Assembly: GCF_002259595.1 (NCBI RefSeq)
Contig: NZ_MWWU01000002.1
Coordinates: forward strand, 682,001-746,000
Direction: 5' to 3'
Origin: Aeriscardovia aeriphila
GTDB taxonomy: Bacteria > Actinomycetota > Actinomycetes > Actinomycetales > Bifidobacteriaceae
Length of the DNA: 64,000 bases
The notes under the pieces are model-generated. The model saw nothing but the letters and a program-made list of their open reading frames with translations. It made no database searches and was not told where the DNA came from. Position 1 is the stretch's first letter. Each line of letters begins with the position of its first letter. This document shows positions 50,441 through 59,218 of the stretch, piece by piece. Both the position numbers and the translations under genes were made by a program.

Positions 50441-50522
50441 CGTGTACAATTTTCAGCTTTCGCGATCACTCACTCGCGAAGCCTCACGCTCACGGAGCTA
50501 GTGCGCGCGTTAACGTACTCCC

Positions 50523-51773
50523 CTAGCTTTCGCGAATAACAGGGCCAGCCCAATCCACGACCGTGCCCTGAATATGATCGCCGGTGATGGAATCAGTCCA
50601 TCCGCCGTCGCACTGTTTCTGAGAATCTCGAACCTCTTGAGAAATGAGTTCCGTGAGATTATCCAGAGTTTCGGCCTTCACCATCTGCCCTGTTGTGTCA
50701 GCAAACTCGACGCGGACGCGATGGCCGTACAAATCCAGCCAGTCGTTCTCCACGGCGAAAACTTCCAGAACACGAGCATGAGGGCCGAAAGTTGGGTTCG
50801 TACCCACAGAAATGGCAGCAGTCCAGCGTGCCACTTCAGCAGGTTGCGTACTGATAATCTCCCCCTTCGTCACCGAGCCAGGAGTAGCGGAAAGTGCGGC
50901 AACAGAGGCGGGAGCAGGCAGCGAGTCTGCCGGGCCATAATCGATAAGCCAGCCGGAGTAAACGCCGTCAGCAGGCAGAAGGCCTTCATAATCGGGGGCA
51001 AAGTTAGCAGTCGGGAAGCCCAAAGTGCGTCCTCGAGCCTCACCGTGCACCACCGTACCGTCGACAGCATGCGGATGACCCAAAATCTCCATGGCCTGGG
51101 AAACCTTCATCTGCTCGAGAGAGTTACGCACCGCAGTCGAGCTCCACACGCGCACCTTCTTCTCTACTGGCTTGCCGTCCACAACGCCAGCAGGAACATG
51201 GATGAAGCCAGGGCCTTTGTAGTCGACGACTTCGAGGTCAAACATGCGGAAAGCTTCGGAAAGCCTTTGCACCGACTTGACGTTGCCGCCACGGTCGCGA
51301 CCAAAGTTCGCATCCTGGCCCAAAACCAAGCGAGTCATACCCAGCGTGTGCACCGGCTGGCGCGAGTTCTCCACGCGCTGGCTAATGAGCTGGCCGAGGA
51401 ATGCCGAGTAGGAAATCTGAGAGAAGGCCTGCGTAAAGTGCACGACGATGGCAATATCGATACCCGTTTCGGCGATATACTTCAAGCGCTGGTCGACGGT
51501 GGAGAGCTGCTGAGAGTCTGGCTCGCTGGCTGCTGGCTCCACACCATGCTGGGCGATCCAGGAAAAGAGGAAGCCAGGGCGGCGGTCAAAAACGATGGCA
51601 ACAGAGCGAGAATTGTACGATTTAGCCAGCTCCACCACCCTCTTGAGCACGGCCTGGTGGCCCTTATGCACGCCGTCGAAAGTTCCCAGCGTCACCACGG
51701 AGCTGACTTTCGGGTCCAGACGTGGCCAAATCACGTTTCCTTGCTCGTCTGGAGTGAGGTAGTAAACCTTCAT
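50523..51773 (-). CDS. ribF: Bifunctional riboflavin kinase / FMN adenylyltransferase
   Basis: A protein of 416 residues that makes FMN and FAD. The N-terminal nucleotidyltransferase has LGTFDGVHKGHQAVLKRVVE and the C-terminal kinase has ARGRTLGFPTANFAPDYEGLLPADGVYSGW and the later GTNPTFG. The kinase domain has an Ala/Pro/Ser-rich insertion (~280-310). A copy of the dispersed 9-mer in its extended form is at 50852-50860. Confidence 0.96.
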   Translation of the reverse strand: MKVYYLTPDEQGNVIWPRLDPKVSSVVTLGTFDGVHKGHQAVLKRVVELAKSYNSRSVAIVFDRRPGFLFSWIAQHGVEPAASEPDSQQLSTVDQRLKYIAETGIDIAIVVHFTQAFSQISYSAFLGQLISQRVENSRQPVHTLGMTRLVLGQDANFGRDRGGNVKSVQRLSEAFRMFDLEVVDYKGPGFIHVPAGVVDGKPVEKKVRVWSSTAVRNSLEQMKVSQAMEILGHPHAVDGTVVHGEARGRTLGFPTANFAPDYEGLLPADGVYSGWLIDYGPADSLPAPASVAALSATPGSVTKGEIISTQPAEVARWTAAISVGTNPTFGPHARVLEVFAVENDWLDLYGHRVRVEFADTTGQMVKAETLDNLTELISQEVRDSQKQCDGGWTDSITGDHIQGTVVDWAGPVIRES

Positions 51774-51812
51774 TGGTTCCCTTTCTCTGTGTTTCTCGCG
51801 CTGGGGTGACGC

Positions 51813-51883
51813 TACTGGCTTGTCGCCCGCGTGACCGCCTGTCGTACTGGCTTGTCACTCGCGTGACCGCCTGTCGTACTGGC
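51813..51883. repeat. Tandem 32-base repeat between truB and ribF
   Basis: Two head-to-tail copies, 51813-51844 and 51845-51876, each starting TACTGGCTTGTC, differ at 2 of 32 positions. A third partial copy TACTGGC follows. Both contain CGCGTGACCGCCTGTCG. It lies between the end of truB and the start of ribF and is non-coding. Confidence 0.85.
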
Positions 51884-51912
51884 CGGCGGCGCGGCTGGCC
51901 AGTGATGGCCGT

Positions 51913-53136
51913 TCACCGCATCTGCGGCACCAGAACGGTGGTCGGTTTGATGATCAGCTCGCCGCTGCGCTTCAGCTCGACACTGACCACGGCGATGGCT
52001 TGTTGCTGCTCGCCCGTGCCCGTCAGCGCTACGGCTGTCATTCTACCGTGCTCGACCTCGCCTGATGCGCGCAGACTTTCAAATTTCATTCCCAGCTTGA
52101 GCAGAGTTGCCACGCTGGTACTCACGAAACGGCCGAAACTCAGGTCGCTGGCTTGGTGCGCGGTCACGGGTATGCAGGCGAGCGTCCCGTTGACGGCTTG
52201 TGGCACGCTCATCACGCATTTCTCCAGATTATCAGCGCGCTTCAGGTCTACTCGCACCGCTTTTCGGGTGATGGTCTCTGACTCGCGGTTACGAAAGGTC
52301 TTGTCGGTCAGCTCGCATTGCAAGGCGTCAACCACGCTGAGATTACCAACGCGGGTTCGTCGAAGCCGTGTGAGGTAGCCCCCAACACCCAGGATGCGGC
52401 CCAAGTCTCGGCCGAGCGAGCGAATATACGTACCTGCAGAACACGTCACCGTTGCATCGACGTCGACGAATACGGGCAGCTCGCTCTTCTCAGCCGTGAC
52501 GCGGTTGCGCGAATTCGCAGAGCTGGCGAGACTGCCTTGGGCTTCAGCCAGATACACAGGGCGAATCTCGCCTACTTCGAACTGACTAATCGTCACCTCG
52601 CGGGCAGGGATATCCACATCGTGACCACCGCGGGCGATGTCATAGGCACGTTGGCCATTGATTTTCACTGCGGAGAAGAAACTCGGCACCTGAGAGATCA
52701 CACCCGTCAAATGCCCGCTAATGGCCGAACGAATGAGCTCGGGGTGGGCTGATAAATCAGCGAGAGTGCGCTGCAGGGCCAGAGGCTGATTCAGCGTCGT
52801 GTCAATCTCAGGGTGTGCAGAAATGTGATGGGCCAGGAAGCCTTCGGAATCATCGGTATGTGTGTAGGCACCGAGGCGAATGGTGGTGCGATACTGCTTG
52901 TTTTTACCGGTAAGAAGGTTGAGAAGCTTGGTGCCCTGGTTGTAGCCGACCAGCAGCAGGCCGGAAGCCAGCGGATCGAGGGTGCCAGCGTGGCCCACAT
53001 GCTTGGTGTGAAGCGCTCCCCTGCAGGCGGCAACCACATCGAAACTGGTGACGCCCAGGGGTTTATCGATCAGGAGAAAACCTGATTCGGGCAACAGAGA
53101 CTCGTTCTGCTGCCCGATCGAGGAAGAGGATGTCAC
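51913..53136 (-). CDS. truB: tRNA pseudouridine-55 synthase
   Basis: A protein of 407 residues. Makes pseudouridine 55 in tRNA T-loops. The start motif GFLLIDKPLGVTSFDVV and catalytic Asp in GHAGTLDPLASGLLLV are intact. Longer than the ~300 usual, through linkers and a C-terminal extension (~330-407). Overlaps the end of rbfA by 4 bases. A 9-mer copy is at 52226-52234 and its C-variant at 52340-52348. Confidence 0.96.
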   Translation of the reverse strand: MTSSSSIGQQNESLLPESGFLLIDKPLGVTSFDVVAACRGALHTKHVGHAGTLDPLASGLLLVGYNQGTKLLNLLTGKNKQYRTTIRLGAYTHTDDSEGFLAHHISAHPEIDTTLNQPLALQRTLADLSAHPELIRSAISGHLTGVISQVPSFFSAVKINGQRAYDIARGGHDVDIPAREVTISQFEVGEIRPVYLAEAQGSLASSANSRNRVTAEKSELPVFVDVDATVTCSAGTYIRSLGRDLGRILGVGGYLTRLRRTRVGNLSVVDALQCELTDKTFRNRESETITRKAVRVDLKRADNLEKCVMSVPQAVNGTLACIPVTAHQASDLSFGRFVSTSVATLLKLGMKFESLRASGEVEHGRMTAVALTGTGEQQQAIAVVSVELKRSGELIIKPTTVLVPQMR

Positions 53137-53747
53137 GCTACATCCTCGTTTTCATCAGAATTTGCGGAGGAATCGTGGGACTCAGAGTCCTCAGAGTCCT
53201 CGTCGAGGTCATCGTCATCGTCTTCAGAATCGTTCTCAGAGGACTCGTCAGAGTCGTCATCAAAGTCATCGTCGAACTCTTCATCGTCCTCATCGTCGAA
53301 GTCATCGTCCTCATCCTCACGAGGATGACGGTACGGATCTTCCTCACCGGCGTATTGCGCGCCTTCACGAGAACGCTCGAGCTCTTCGTCGCGCTTCTTG
53401 GCGACCACGAGCACATCATCGATCTCATGAGCTTGGGTAGGAAGTTCGTCGTAGATGAACTCCAACTGTGGTGTCAATCTCAAGCCAGCCTTGTGGCCAA
53501 CATGCGAGCGCAGACGACCAGCAGACTGACGCAAAGCCTGCTCGGCGCGCTTACGCTCACCACGAGCCTTATTCGGGTCGGTGAGCAGAGTCCAGTAAAT
53601 GCGGGCGATCTGCAGATCACCAGTAACGCGCACTTCAGTAATCGTGACGCCTCTCAAGCGTGGGTCGTGAAGCTCACGTTGCAGCGAGCTCGCGACCACA
53701 CGCTGAATCAGCACACCAATGCGCGCAGCACGAGTGTTTGCCATCAC
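53133..53747 (-). CDS. rbfA: Ribosome-binding factor A with acidic tail
   Basis: A protein of 204 residues. The RbfA KH-like fold (~1-125; [40 protein letters not shown]) matures 30S subunits. The last ~70 residues are almost entirely Asp, Glu and Ser ([19 protein letters not shown] and onward), a far longer acidic tail than usual. Overlaps infB and truB by 4 bases. Confidence 0.94.
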   Translation of the reverse strand: MMANTRAARIGVLIQRVVASSLQRELHDPRLRGVTITEVRVTGDLQIARIYWTLLTDPNKARGERKRAEQALRQSAGRLRSHVGHKAGLRLTPQLEFIYDELPTQAHEIDDVLVVAKKRDEELERSREGAQYAGEEDPYRHPREDEDDDFDDEDDEEFDDDFDDDSDESSENDSEDDDDDLDEDSEDSESHDSSANSDENEDVA

Positions 53748-56700
53748 TTCTCCTTTGCAGCAGCGACGGCTTGTGCAACTTCGGCTTGAGCCTTAGCCTT
53801 CTCGTCCTCAGCCTTCTTGGCTTCCTGAGCTTGCATCTTGGCCTTCTCATTGGCCACGACCTGAGCACGTGGAATCTCACGGTCTTCGTAGGTCTCGATG
53901 ATGTCGCCCTCTTGGATGTCGTTGAAGCTACCCAAGTTGATACCGGCTTCGAAGCCCTGCTTGACTTCGTTGACGTCGTCCTTGAAGCGGCGCAGCGAGG
54001 TGATGGTCAGGTCGTTGACGGTGACCACACCATTGCGGGTGATGCGAGCCTTGGTGTTGCGCTTGACCACACCATCGAGAACCATCACACCAGCAATATT
54101 GCCGAACTTAGAGGAGCGGAAGATCTCGCGAATCTCGGAGTGAGAAGTCGTAGCCTCTTCGAAGACGGGCTTGAGCATGCCTTCCAAGGAGCTCTGAATT
54201 TCTTCCACGGCCTGGTAGATGACGGAGTAGAACTTGATTTCCACACCCTCTTGCTCTGCCAGCTGTGCGACATTGCGGTTTGGACGCACGTCGAAGCCCA
54301 AGATGACAGCCTTATCGACTGCTGCAAGGTTGACGTCGTTCTGGGTGATGGCACCGACACCGCGGTGGATGACCTGAACTCCGACCTCGTTGGACACCTT
54401 GATCTTCATGAGCTCGTCTTCCAGGGCCTCGACAGAACCCGAAGAGTCGCCCTTGATGACGAGGTTCAACATGTCGACTTCGCTCTTCTTGAACTGTTCG
54501 TTCAAGCTCTCGAGAGAAACGACCTTGTGGCGCTTGGCCTGCTGGGCTGCACGACGGACGGCTTCACGCTTTTCAGCAATCTGGCGAGCAGAACGGTCGT
54601 CAGGTGCGACCAAGAACAGGTCGCCTGCGCTTGGAACGGAGGTCAAGCCGAGCACCTGAACTGGGGTGGATGGCTTCGCTTCCTGCAAGGAGTGACCGTT
54701 CTCGTCCATCATGGCGCGAACTCGACCGTATGCAGTACCGACCACGATTGGGTCGCCCACATGCAAGGTGCCTTCCTGAACGATGATGGAAGCCACTGCA
54801 CCACGGCCCTTATCCAAACGAGCCTCGATGGTGGCACCACGTGCTGGCATATTCGGGTCAGCACTCAGGTCCAAGGATGCGTCAGCGGTGAGCAGGACGT
54901 CTTCGAGCAAGGTGTCGATATTTGTACCCTGCTTTGCGGAGATATCCACGAACATGGTGTCGCCGCCGTACTCTTCTGGCACGAGGCCAAATTCCATGAG
55001 CTGGCTGCGCACCTTCTCTGGGTTAGCGCCTGGCACATCGATCTTGTTGACGGCCACGACGATCGGCACGTGAGCTGCCTGAGCGTGGTTCAAAGCTTCC
55101 ACGGTCTGTGGCATCACGCCGTCGTTAGCAGCGACAACGAGGATGACGATATCGGTAATTTCAGCACCGCGCGCACGCATAGCTGTGAAGGCTTCGTGGC
55201 CTGGGGTATCCAGGAAAGTGATGCGACGCTTTTCACCGTTGAGGTTGACGGACACCTGGTAAGCGCCGATGCGCTGGGTGATGCCGCCAGCCTCGTGGGC
55301 GGAAACGTTGGTCTTACGGATGGTGTCGAGCAAGCGAGTCTTACCGTGGTCGACATGGCCCATCACGGTCACGACTGGTGGGCGTGGCACGAGATTATCA
55401 GCGTTGTCATGATCCATTTCCTTATCCAGATCAATGTCGAACTGCTGAAGAATCTCCTTATCCTCTTCCTCAGAGGAGACCACCTGAATGGTGTAGCCGA
55501 TCTCTTCACCCAGAATCTGGAAGGTGTCAGCATCCAAGGACTGGTTTGCCGTTGCCATCTGACCCAAGTGGAAGAGCACGGTGACCAAAGCTGCTGGGTC
55601 AACGTGAATGCGCTCAGCCAAGTCGGCAAGCGAGGCACCTTGGCGCAGGCGAATCACTTCGCCGTGGCCGTTAGCGATCCTCACGCCACCGATCTTTGGT
55701 GCGTGCATCTCCTCCTGATATTCCTTCTGCTTCTCCATCCTCGACTTACGAGCGCGAGAAGAGCGGGAACCCTGATGGCCGAATGCACCTGCGGTACCGC
55801 GGGAGTTCGGGCCACCGCGGTGGAAGCCACCGCGACCGCCCTGGTTAGAGTTCGGGCTGGATGGTGCGCCGGCAGAGACGTTGCGACCCCACTTGTTCTC
55901 ACCTGCTGGTGCAGAAGTGTTGCGCGTGAAGCGGTTACCGCGACCACCGCGACCGCCACCACGACGAGAGTTGCCATTTGCTGGGCCGTTCTGGGAGTTG
56001 TTAGCCGAGCCAGGACGGGAGAATGGGCGTGGACGAGGGATGTCGGCTGGAGTTGGGAAATGCATACCCTGATGGGAGGTGTATGGGTTGTTTCCTGGAC
56101 GTGGACCACCCTGGCGTGGACCTGGCTTTGCCAAGGTACGTGCTGGGCGCTCGCCACGCTCTTCAAAGCGACGGCCACCGCGCTCATTACGCTCATTACG
56201 ATCGAAGTTGCGTTCACCGCGCTCGCCGTGCTCACCACGACGTGGGCGGCGCTCACCGCGGTCCTCGAAGCGACGGCCACCGCGCTCATTGCGATCATTG
56301 TGCTCGCCACCGCGCTCAAAGCGCTCAGAACGGTCGGAGCGAGAGTGCTCGGAACGGCGAGAATCATGCTCTTTATGCGAATTGTGACGGTCCAAGCTTG
56401 CTGGGCTCACGAACATACCCGGGTTCGGAGTTGGTGCAGAACCGGAAGTATGAGCAGCTGGCGTTGCCGAGGTGTGCTCGGAGGAGCCAGCATGAGCCGA
56501 AGCAGGTGTTGCTGGACGTGCAGCAGGGCGTGGGCCTGGCTTAACACCAGCAGCCGCGCTGGCGCCAGTGCGAGGAGCGCTCGGTGCTGGCTTGTGGGAT
56601 GGAGCAGGGCTTGCCTGCTGTGAAGTGAAGGCCATTTGCAGCTTGTGCACAACGGGAGCTTCGACTGTGGAAGATGCGGATTTCACGAACTCGCCCATAT

Positions 56701-56776
56701 CCTTGAGCTTGTTGAGAACATCCTTGCTACTGACGTTGAATTGCTTCGCCAACTCGTAGACGCGTGCTTTTGGCAC
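53744..56776 (-). CDS. infB: Translation initiation factor IF-2
   Basis: A protein of 1010 residues. GTPase with [20 protein letters not shown] and NKID motifs in the C-terminal half. The N-terminal ~450 residues are low complexity: Ala/Pro/Ser-rich, then a charged tract of [14 protein letters not shown] repeats (~130-215) and Gly/Arg-rich ([12 protein letters not shown]) segments. First two helices [20 protein letters not shown] are the usual IF2-N domain. A 9-mer copy is at 55392-55400. Confidence 0.97.
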   Translation of the reverse strand: MPKARVYELAKQFNVSSKDVLNKLKDMGEFVKSASSTVEAPVVHKLQMAFTSQQASPAPSHKPAPSAPRTGASAAAGVKPGPRPAARPATPASAHAGSSEHTSATPAAHTSGSAPTPNPGMFVSPASLDRHNSHKEHDSRRSEHSRSDRSERFERGGEHNDRNERGGRRFEDRGERRPRRGEHGERGERNFDRNERNERGGRRFEERGERPARTLAKPGPRQGGPRPGNNPYTSHQGMHFPTPADIPRPRPFSRPGSANNSQNGPANGNSRRGGGRGGRGNRFTRNTSAPAGENKWGRNVSAGAPSSPNSNQGGRGGFHRGGPNSRGTAGAFGHQGSRSSRARKSRMEKQKEYQEEMHAPKIGGVRIANGHGEVIRLRQGASLADLAERIHVDPAALVTVLFHLGQMATANQSLDADTFQILGEEIGYTIQVVSSEEEDKEILQQFDIDLDKEMDHDNADNLVPRPPVVTVMGHVDHGKTRLLDTIRKTNVSAHEAGGITQRIGAYQVSVNLNGEKRRITFLDTPGHEAFTAMRARGAEITDIVILVVAANDGVMPQTVEALNHAQAAHVPIVVAVNKIDVPGANPEKVRSQLMEFGLVPEEYGGDTMFVDISAKQGTNIDTLLEDVLLTADASLDLSADPNMPARGATIEARLDKGRGAVASIIVQEGTLHVGDPIVVGTAYGRVRAMMDENGHSLQEAKPSTPVQVLGLTSVPSAGDLFLVAPDDRSARQIAEKREAVRRAAQQAKRHKVVSLESLNEQFKKSEVDMLNLVIKGDSSGSVEALEDELMKIKVSNEVGVQVIHRGVGAITQNDVNLAAVDKAVILGFDVRPNRNVAQLAEQEGVEIKFYSVIYQAVEEIQSSLEGMLKPVFEEATTSHSEIREIFRSSKFGNIAGVMVLDGVVKRNTKARITRNGVVTVNDLTITSLRRFKDDVNEVKQGFEAGINLGSFNDIQEGDIIETYEDREIPRAQVVANEKAKMQAQEAKKAEDEKAKAQAEVAQAVAAAKEK

Positions 56777-57019
56777 TCAAACTCCGTTTCCGGACCACGC
56801 AAGCTGGCGTGGCCCACTTATCTTCTCTTACTTTTTCCTCTGGTGACGCTTGTTGAGCGTTTCATAGTGTGACCATGGCTGTTTTCAACCTCATCCCACA
56901 TGTTCGAAATCGGACGGGTAAGCGCAGGCTTGCCCGTGTGCAAGCATAGCGCATCACCTCAACTGCTCTCCTCAGAGCATGAGGCAATGCGCTCGGCTGA
57001 GCAAAGTTCACCTCACAGT

Positions 57020-58072
57020 TCAGCGCTGGCTGAAATCGTGATGTGCGGTTTCGCCCTGAGCCAACTGAGCGGCATGCTTTTCAGCAGACTCCACACCGAT
57101 CTTCCAACCGGTGAGCTTGGCTGCCAAACGAGCATTCTGGCCTTCCTTACCAATGGCAAGCGAAAGCTGAGAATCAGGAACAAAGGCGATGGCCGTCTCA
57201 TTCTTCAAGCTCACGACTTCCACAGAGGTGGCGTGAGCTGGCGAGAGAGCCGCAGCGACGAACTTGGCTGGATCCTTCGACCAATCGACAATGTCAATCT
57301 TCTCGCCACCCAAGTTGTCCATCACCGCACGCACGCGCTGACCAGCAGGGCCAATCAAAGCACCCTTCGGGTTCACGCCATTTTGATTAGCACGAACGGC
57401 AACCTTCGAACGGGCACCAGCCTCGCGAGAAATAGCCATGATGGAGACTGCGCCAGAAGTGAGCTCTGGGACTTCACGTTCGAAGAGCAGGCGGACCAGT
57501 TCTGGGTGAGAGCGAGAAACGACGATCTCGGGGCCCTTCAGGCCGCGGTTGACAGAGACGACGTAGACGCGCAGACGCTGGCCGTGACGGTAATGCTCGC
57601 CAGGAACCTGTTCGCGCTTCGGCAGCAGAGCCTCGACGTCACCGACGCGAATATGAACGTTGTAATCGTCCTCGTCATCTTGCTGGACGATGCCGGAAAT
57701 CAGCTTGCCCTTCTGGCCAGCGAAAGCGCCAAACACCTTCTCGTCAGCAGCCTGACGGAACACTTGGCGAATAATCTGACGGGCAGCCATAGCAGCCTGA
57801 CGGCCGAAATCATGAGGGGTATCGTCGTATTCTTCACCCAACAGTGGTGCTGGATGCGGGTTATCTTCGGTTGGCTCCTGGGGGATTGCCTTACGAGCCC
57901 ACACCGTGAAAGTGCCAGCGCGCTCGTCCAAAACGACGCGAGCATGCTGCTGAGCACCGGGAGTCTTCAAGTACGCGAGAAGGAGAGCCTCCTCGAGAGC
58001 AGAATTCAGTTTTTCAGGGTCAACACCATTCTGTACCGCAAGCTCGCGGATATCCGCCAAATCCAGTTCCAT
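57020..58072 (-). CDS. nusA: Transcription termination/antitermination factor NusA
   Basis: A protein of 350 residues with N-terminal RNAP-binding domain, S1 domain and two KH domains (SRSHPELVRLLFEREVPEL; GPAGQRVRAVMDNLGGEKID; SLAIGKEGQNARLAAKLTGW), without the C-terminal acidic repeats. The next gene downstream is infB after ~240 bases. No ylxR between them and no rimP before it, unlike the usual rimP-nusA-ylxR-infB order. Confidence 0.96.
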   Translation of the reverse strand: MELDLADIRELAVQNGVDPEKLNSALEEALLLAYLKTPGAQQHARVVLDERAGTFTVWARKAIPQEPTEDNPHPAPLLGEEYDDTPHDFGRQAAMAARQIIRQVFRQAADEKVFGAFAGQKGKLISGIVQQDDEDDYNVHIRVGDVEALLPKREQVPGEHYRHGQRLRVYVVSVNRGLKGPEIVVSRSHPELVRLLFEREVPELTSGAVSIMAISREAGARSKVAVRANQNGVNPKGALIGPAGQRVRAVMDNLGGEKIDIVDWSKDPAKFVAAALSPAHATSVEVVSLKNETAIAFVPDSQLSLAIGKEGQNARLAAKLTGWKIGVESAEKHAAQLAQGETAHHDFSQR

Positions 58073-58197
58073 ACCTCTGCCTCTCCTCTTCTTCAGTTCT
58101 GATGTTCACTTATACGTATACGTTTGCTTGAATTATACCGACGCCGTCCTTTGGCCAAAGGCTGGAACGTCGTATTCACCGGCTATTGTACGGTTTC

Positions 58198-59124
58198 ATG
58201 CAGACTTATCACTTCGCGCATCGCTTCTCTCGTCGCCTCGCTCTCGCTAGCGCGCTGGCCGTGGTGGTGATGGGGTCTGTTGGTACGCCTGGCCTGGCAA
58301 TGGCCGATACTGCAAATGCTGCACATTCGAACTCGGCGGCCGCACATTCTAATTCTCCTTCTCACCCGACGCCCGCATGGCGAACCGGCTTCTTCCCGCG
58401 CAACACTTCTGCTCTTCTCGCCTCTTCTCGCGCTTTTGCCCTGCTCAGCACCTGCACCTCGCACTGTGGGCAGGCAAGCTTGCAAGCGGCGGCTCTGCTG
58501 GCAGCTTTACCCGATTTTTCTCTCGAAGACGGCACCGTGCGTACTCGCGCTCTTCGTACGCTCGACTCTCGCTTTTCCCAGATTATCAGCCCGGATGTTA
58601 TCAACACAGCAGAGAGTGCCAGCAGTGATAATCTCAAGGGCTCCCAGCAGGCGTCAGCGGTGCAAACTTCCGGCTCCGCTGAGCTCTCCACCCGTCTGCC
58701 CCGCCACCTTGCTGGAGCTTTTGCAGCTAGTTACGACAGACTCGCCATGGCGCAAAAGTACCTGATTATCCGTCATTCGCACGTTGAGCTGAAGCAAGAT
58801 ATGCTCCTCAACGTACAGGCTAGTGAAATGTTCGCCGCGCCGTTTGCCCAGGCCAATGAGGCGGATCCGCGCGAAAAAGCATACAATTGGGCTCCTCTCG
58901 CCTCCAATCCGGCAACTGTGGTCGACAAGGCGACCGGCCTGCCCGCCCCTACCCTGGCCGTTTTGTACATGGATGCGGCCCTTGAACAGGCTCACACTCT
59001 CGAAGAAACGCCCCAGATTACCAGTCTGAGTAACTCAGATCGCGTTTTGCTGCTGTCGAGTGTGACTCGTCTCGCGCTTCGCGCTTACCAGCTGGGCTAT
59101 CCGCTCATCCTCACCGCGAACTGA
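58198..59124 (+). CDS. Secreted protein of unknown function
   Basis: About 308 residues. A signal peptide (residues ~10-38; basic RRLALAS then hydrophobic, ending AMA before DTANA) directs export; no lipobox. The mature part is Ser/Ala/Leu-rich with two Cys close together (CTSHC, ~90-94) and helical segments, no known domain. Start ATG 58198 lacks a clear ribosome site; a TTG 12 bases upstream is in frame. Two inverted 9-mer copies (58580, 58626) and one C-variant (59015) lie in it. Confidence 0.7.
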   Translation: MQTYHFAHRFSRRLALASALAVVVMGSVGTPGLAMADTANAAHSNSAAAHSNSPSHPTPAWRTGFFPRNTSALLASSRAFALLSTCTSHCGQASLQAAALLAALPDFSLEDGTVRTRALRTLDSRFSQIISPDVINTAESASSDNLKGSQQASAVQTSGSAELSTRLPRHLAGAFAASYDRLAMAQKYLIIRHSHVELKQDMLLNVQASEMFAAPFAQANEADPREKAYNWAPLASNPATVVDKATGLPAPTLAVLYMDAALEQAHTLEETPQITSLSNSDRVLLLSSVTRLALRAYQLGYPLILTAN

Positions 59125-59139
59125 GCAGGAAATAAAAAA

Positions 59140-59165
59140 GCTGATATGCCCGAAGGCATATCAGC
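59140..59165 (-). terminator. Terminator of proS
   Basis: GCTGATATGCC (59140-59150) pairs perfectly with GGCATATCAGC (59155-59165), loop CGAA. On the minus strand it is followed by TTTTTTATTTCC. The converging plus-strand gene ends 15 bases before it. Confidence 0.93.
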
Positions 59166-59218
59166 ATGCGCAGTGATAATCCTCAGCAAGGCGCTGAGCT
59201 ACAACTCGCCAGCAGCGT

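Larger units (their letters stand above)
50223..50522. other. rpoB leader and promoter region
   Basis: 300 bases without a gene. Contains the rpoB promoter, an inverted repeat across it, a repeated CCGCCATATG (two copies near 50317 and 50354), a dispersed 9-mer at 50288-50296, and the 3' end region of ribF without a clear separate terminator. The inverted repeat at 50394-50440 might also end ribF. Confidence 0.6.
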
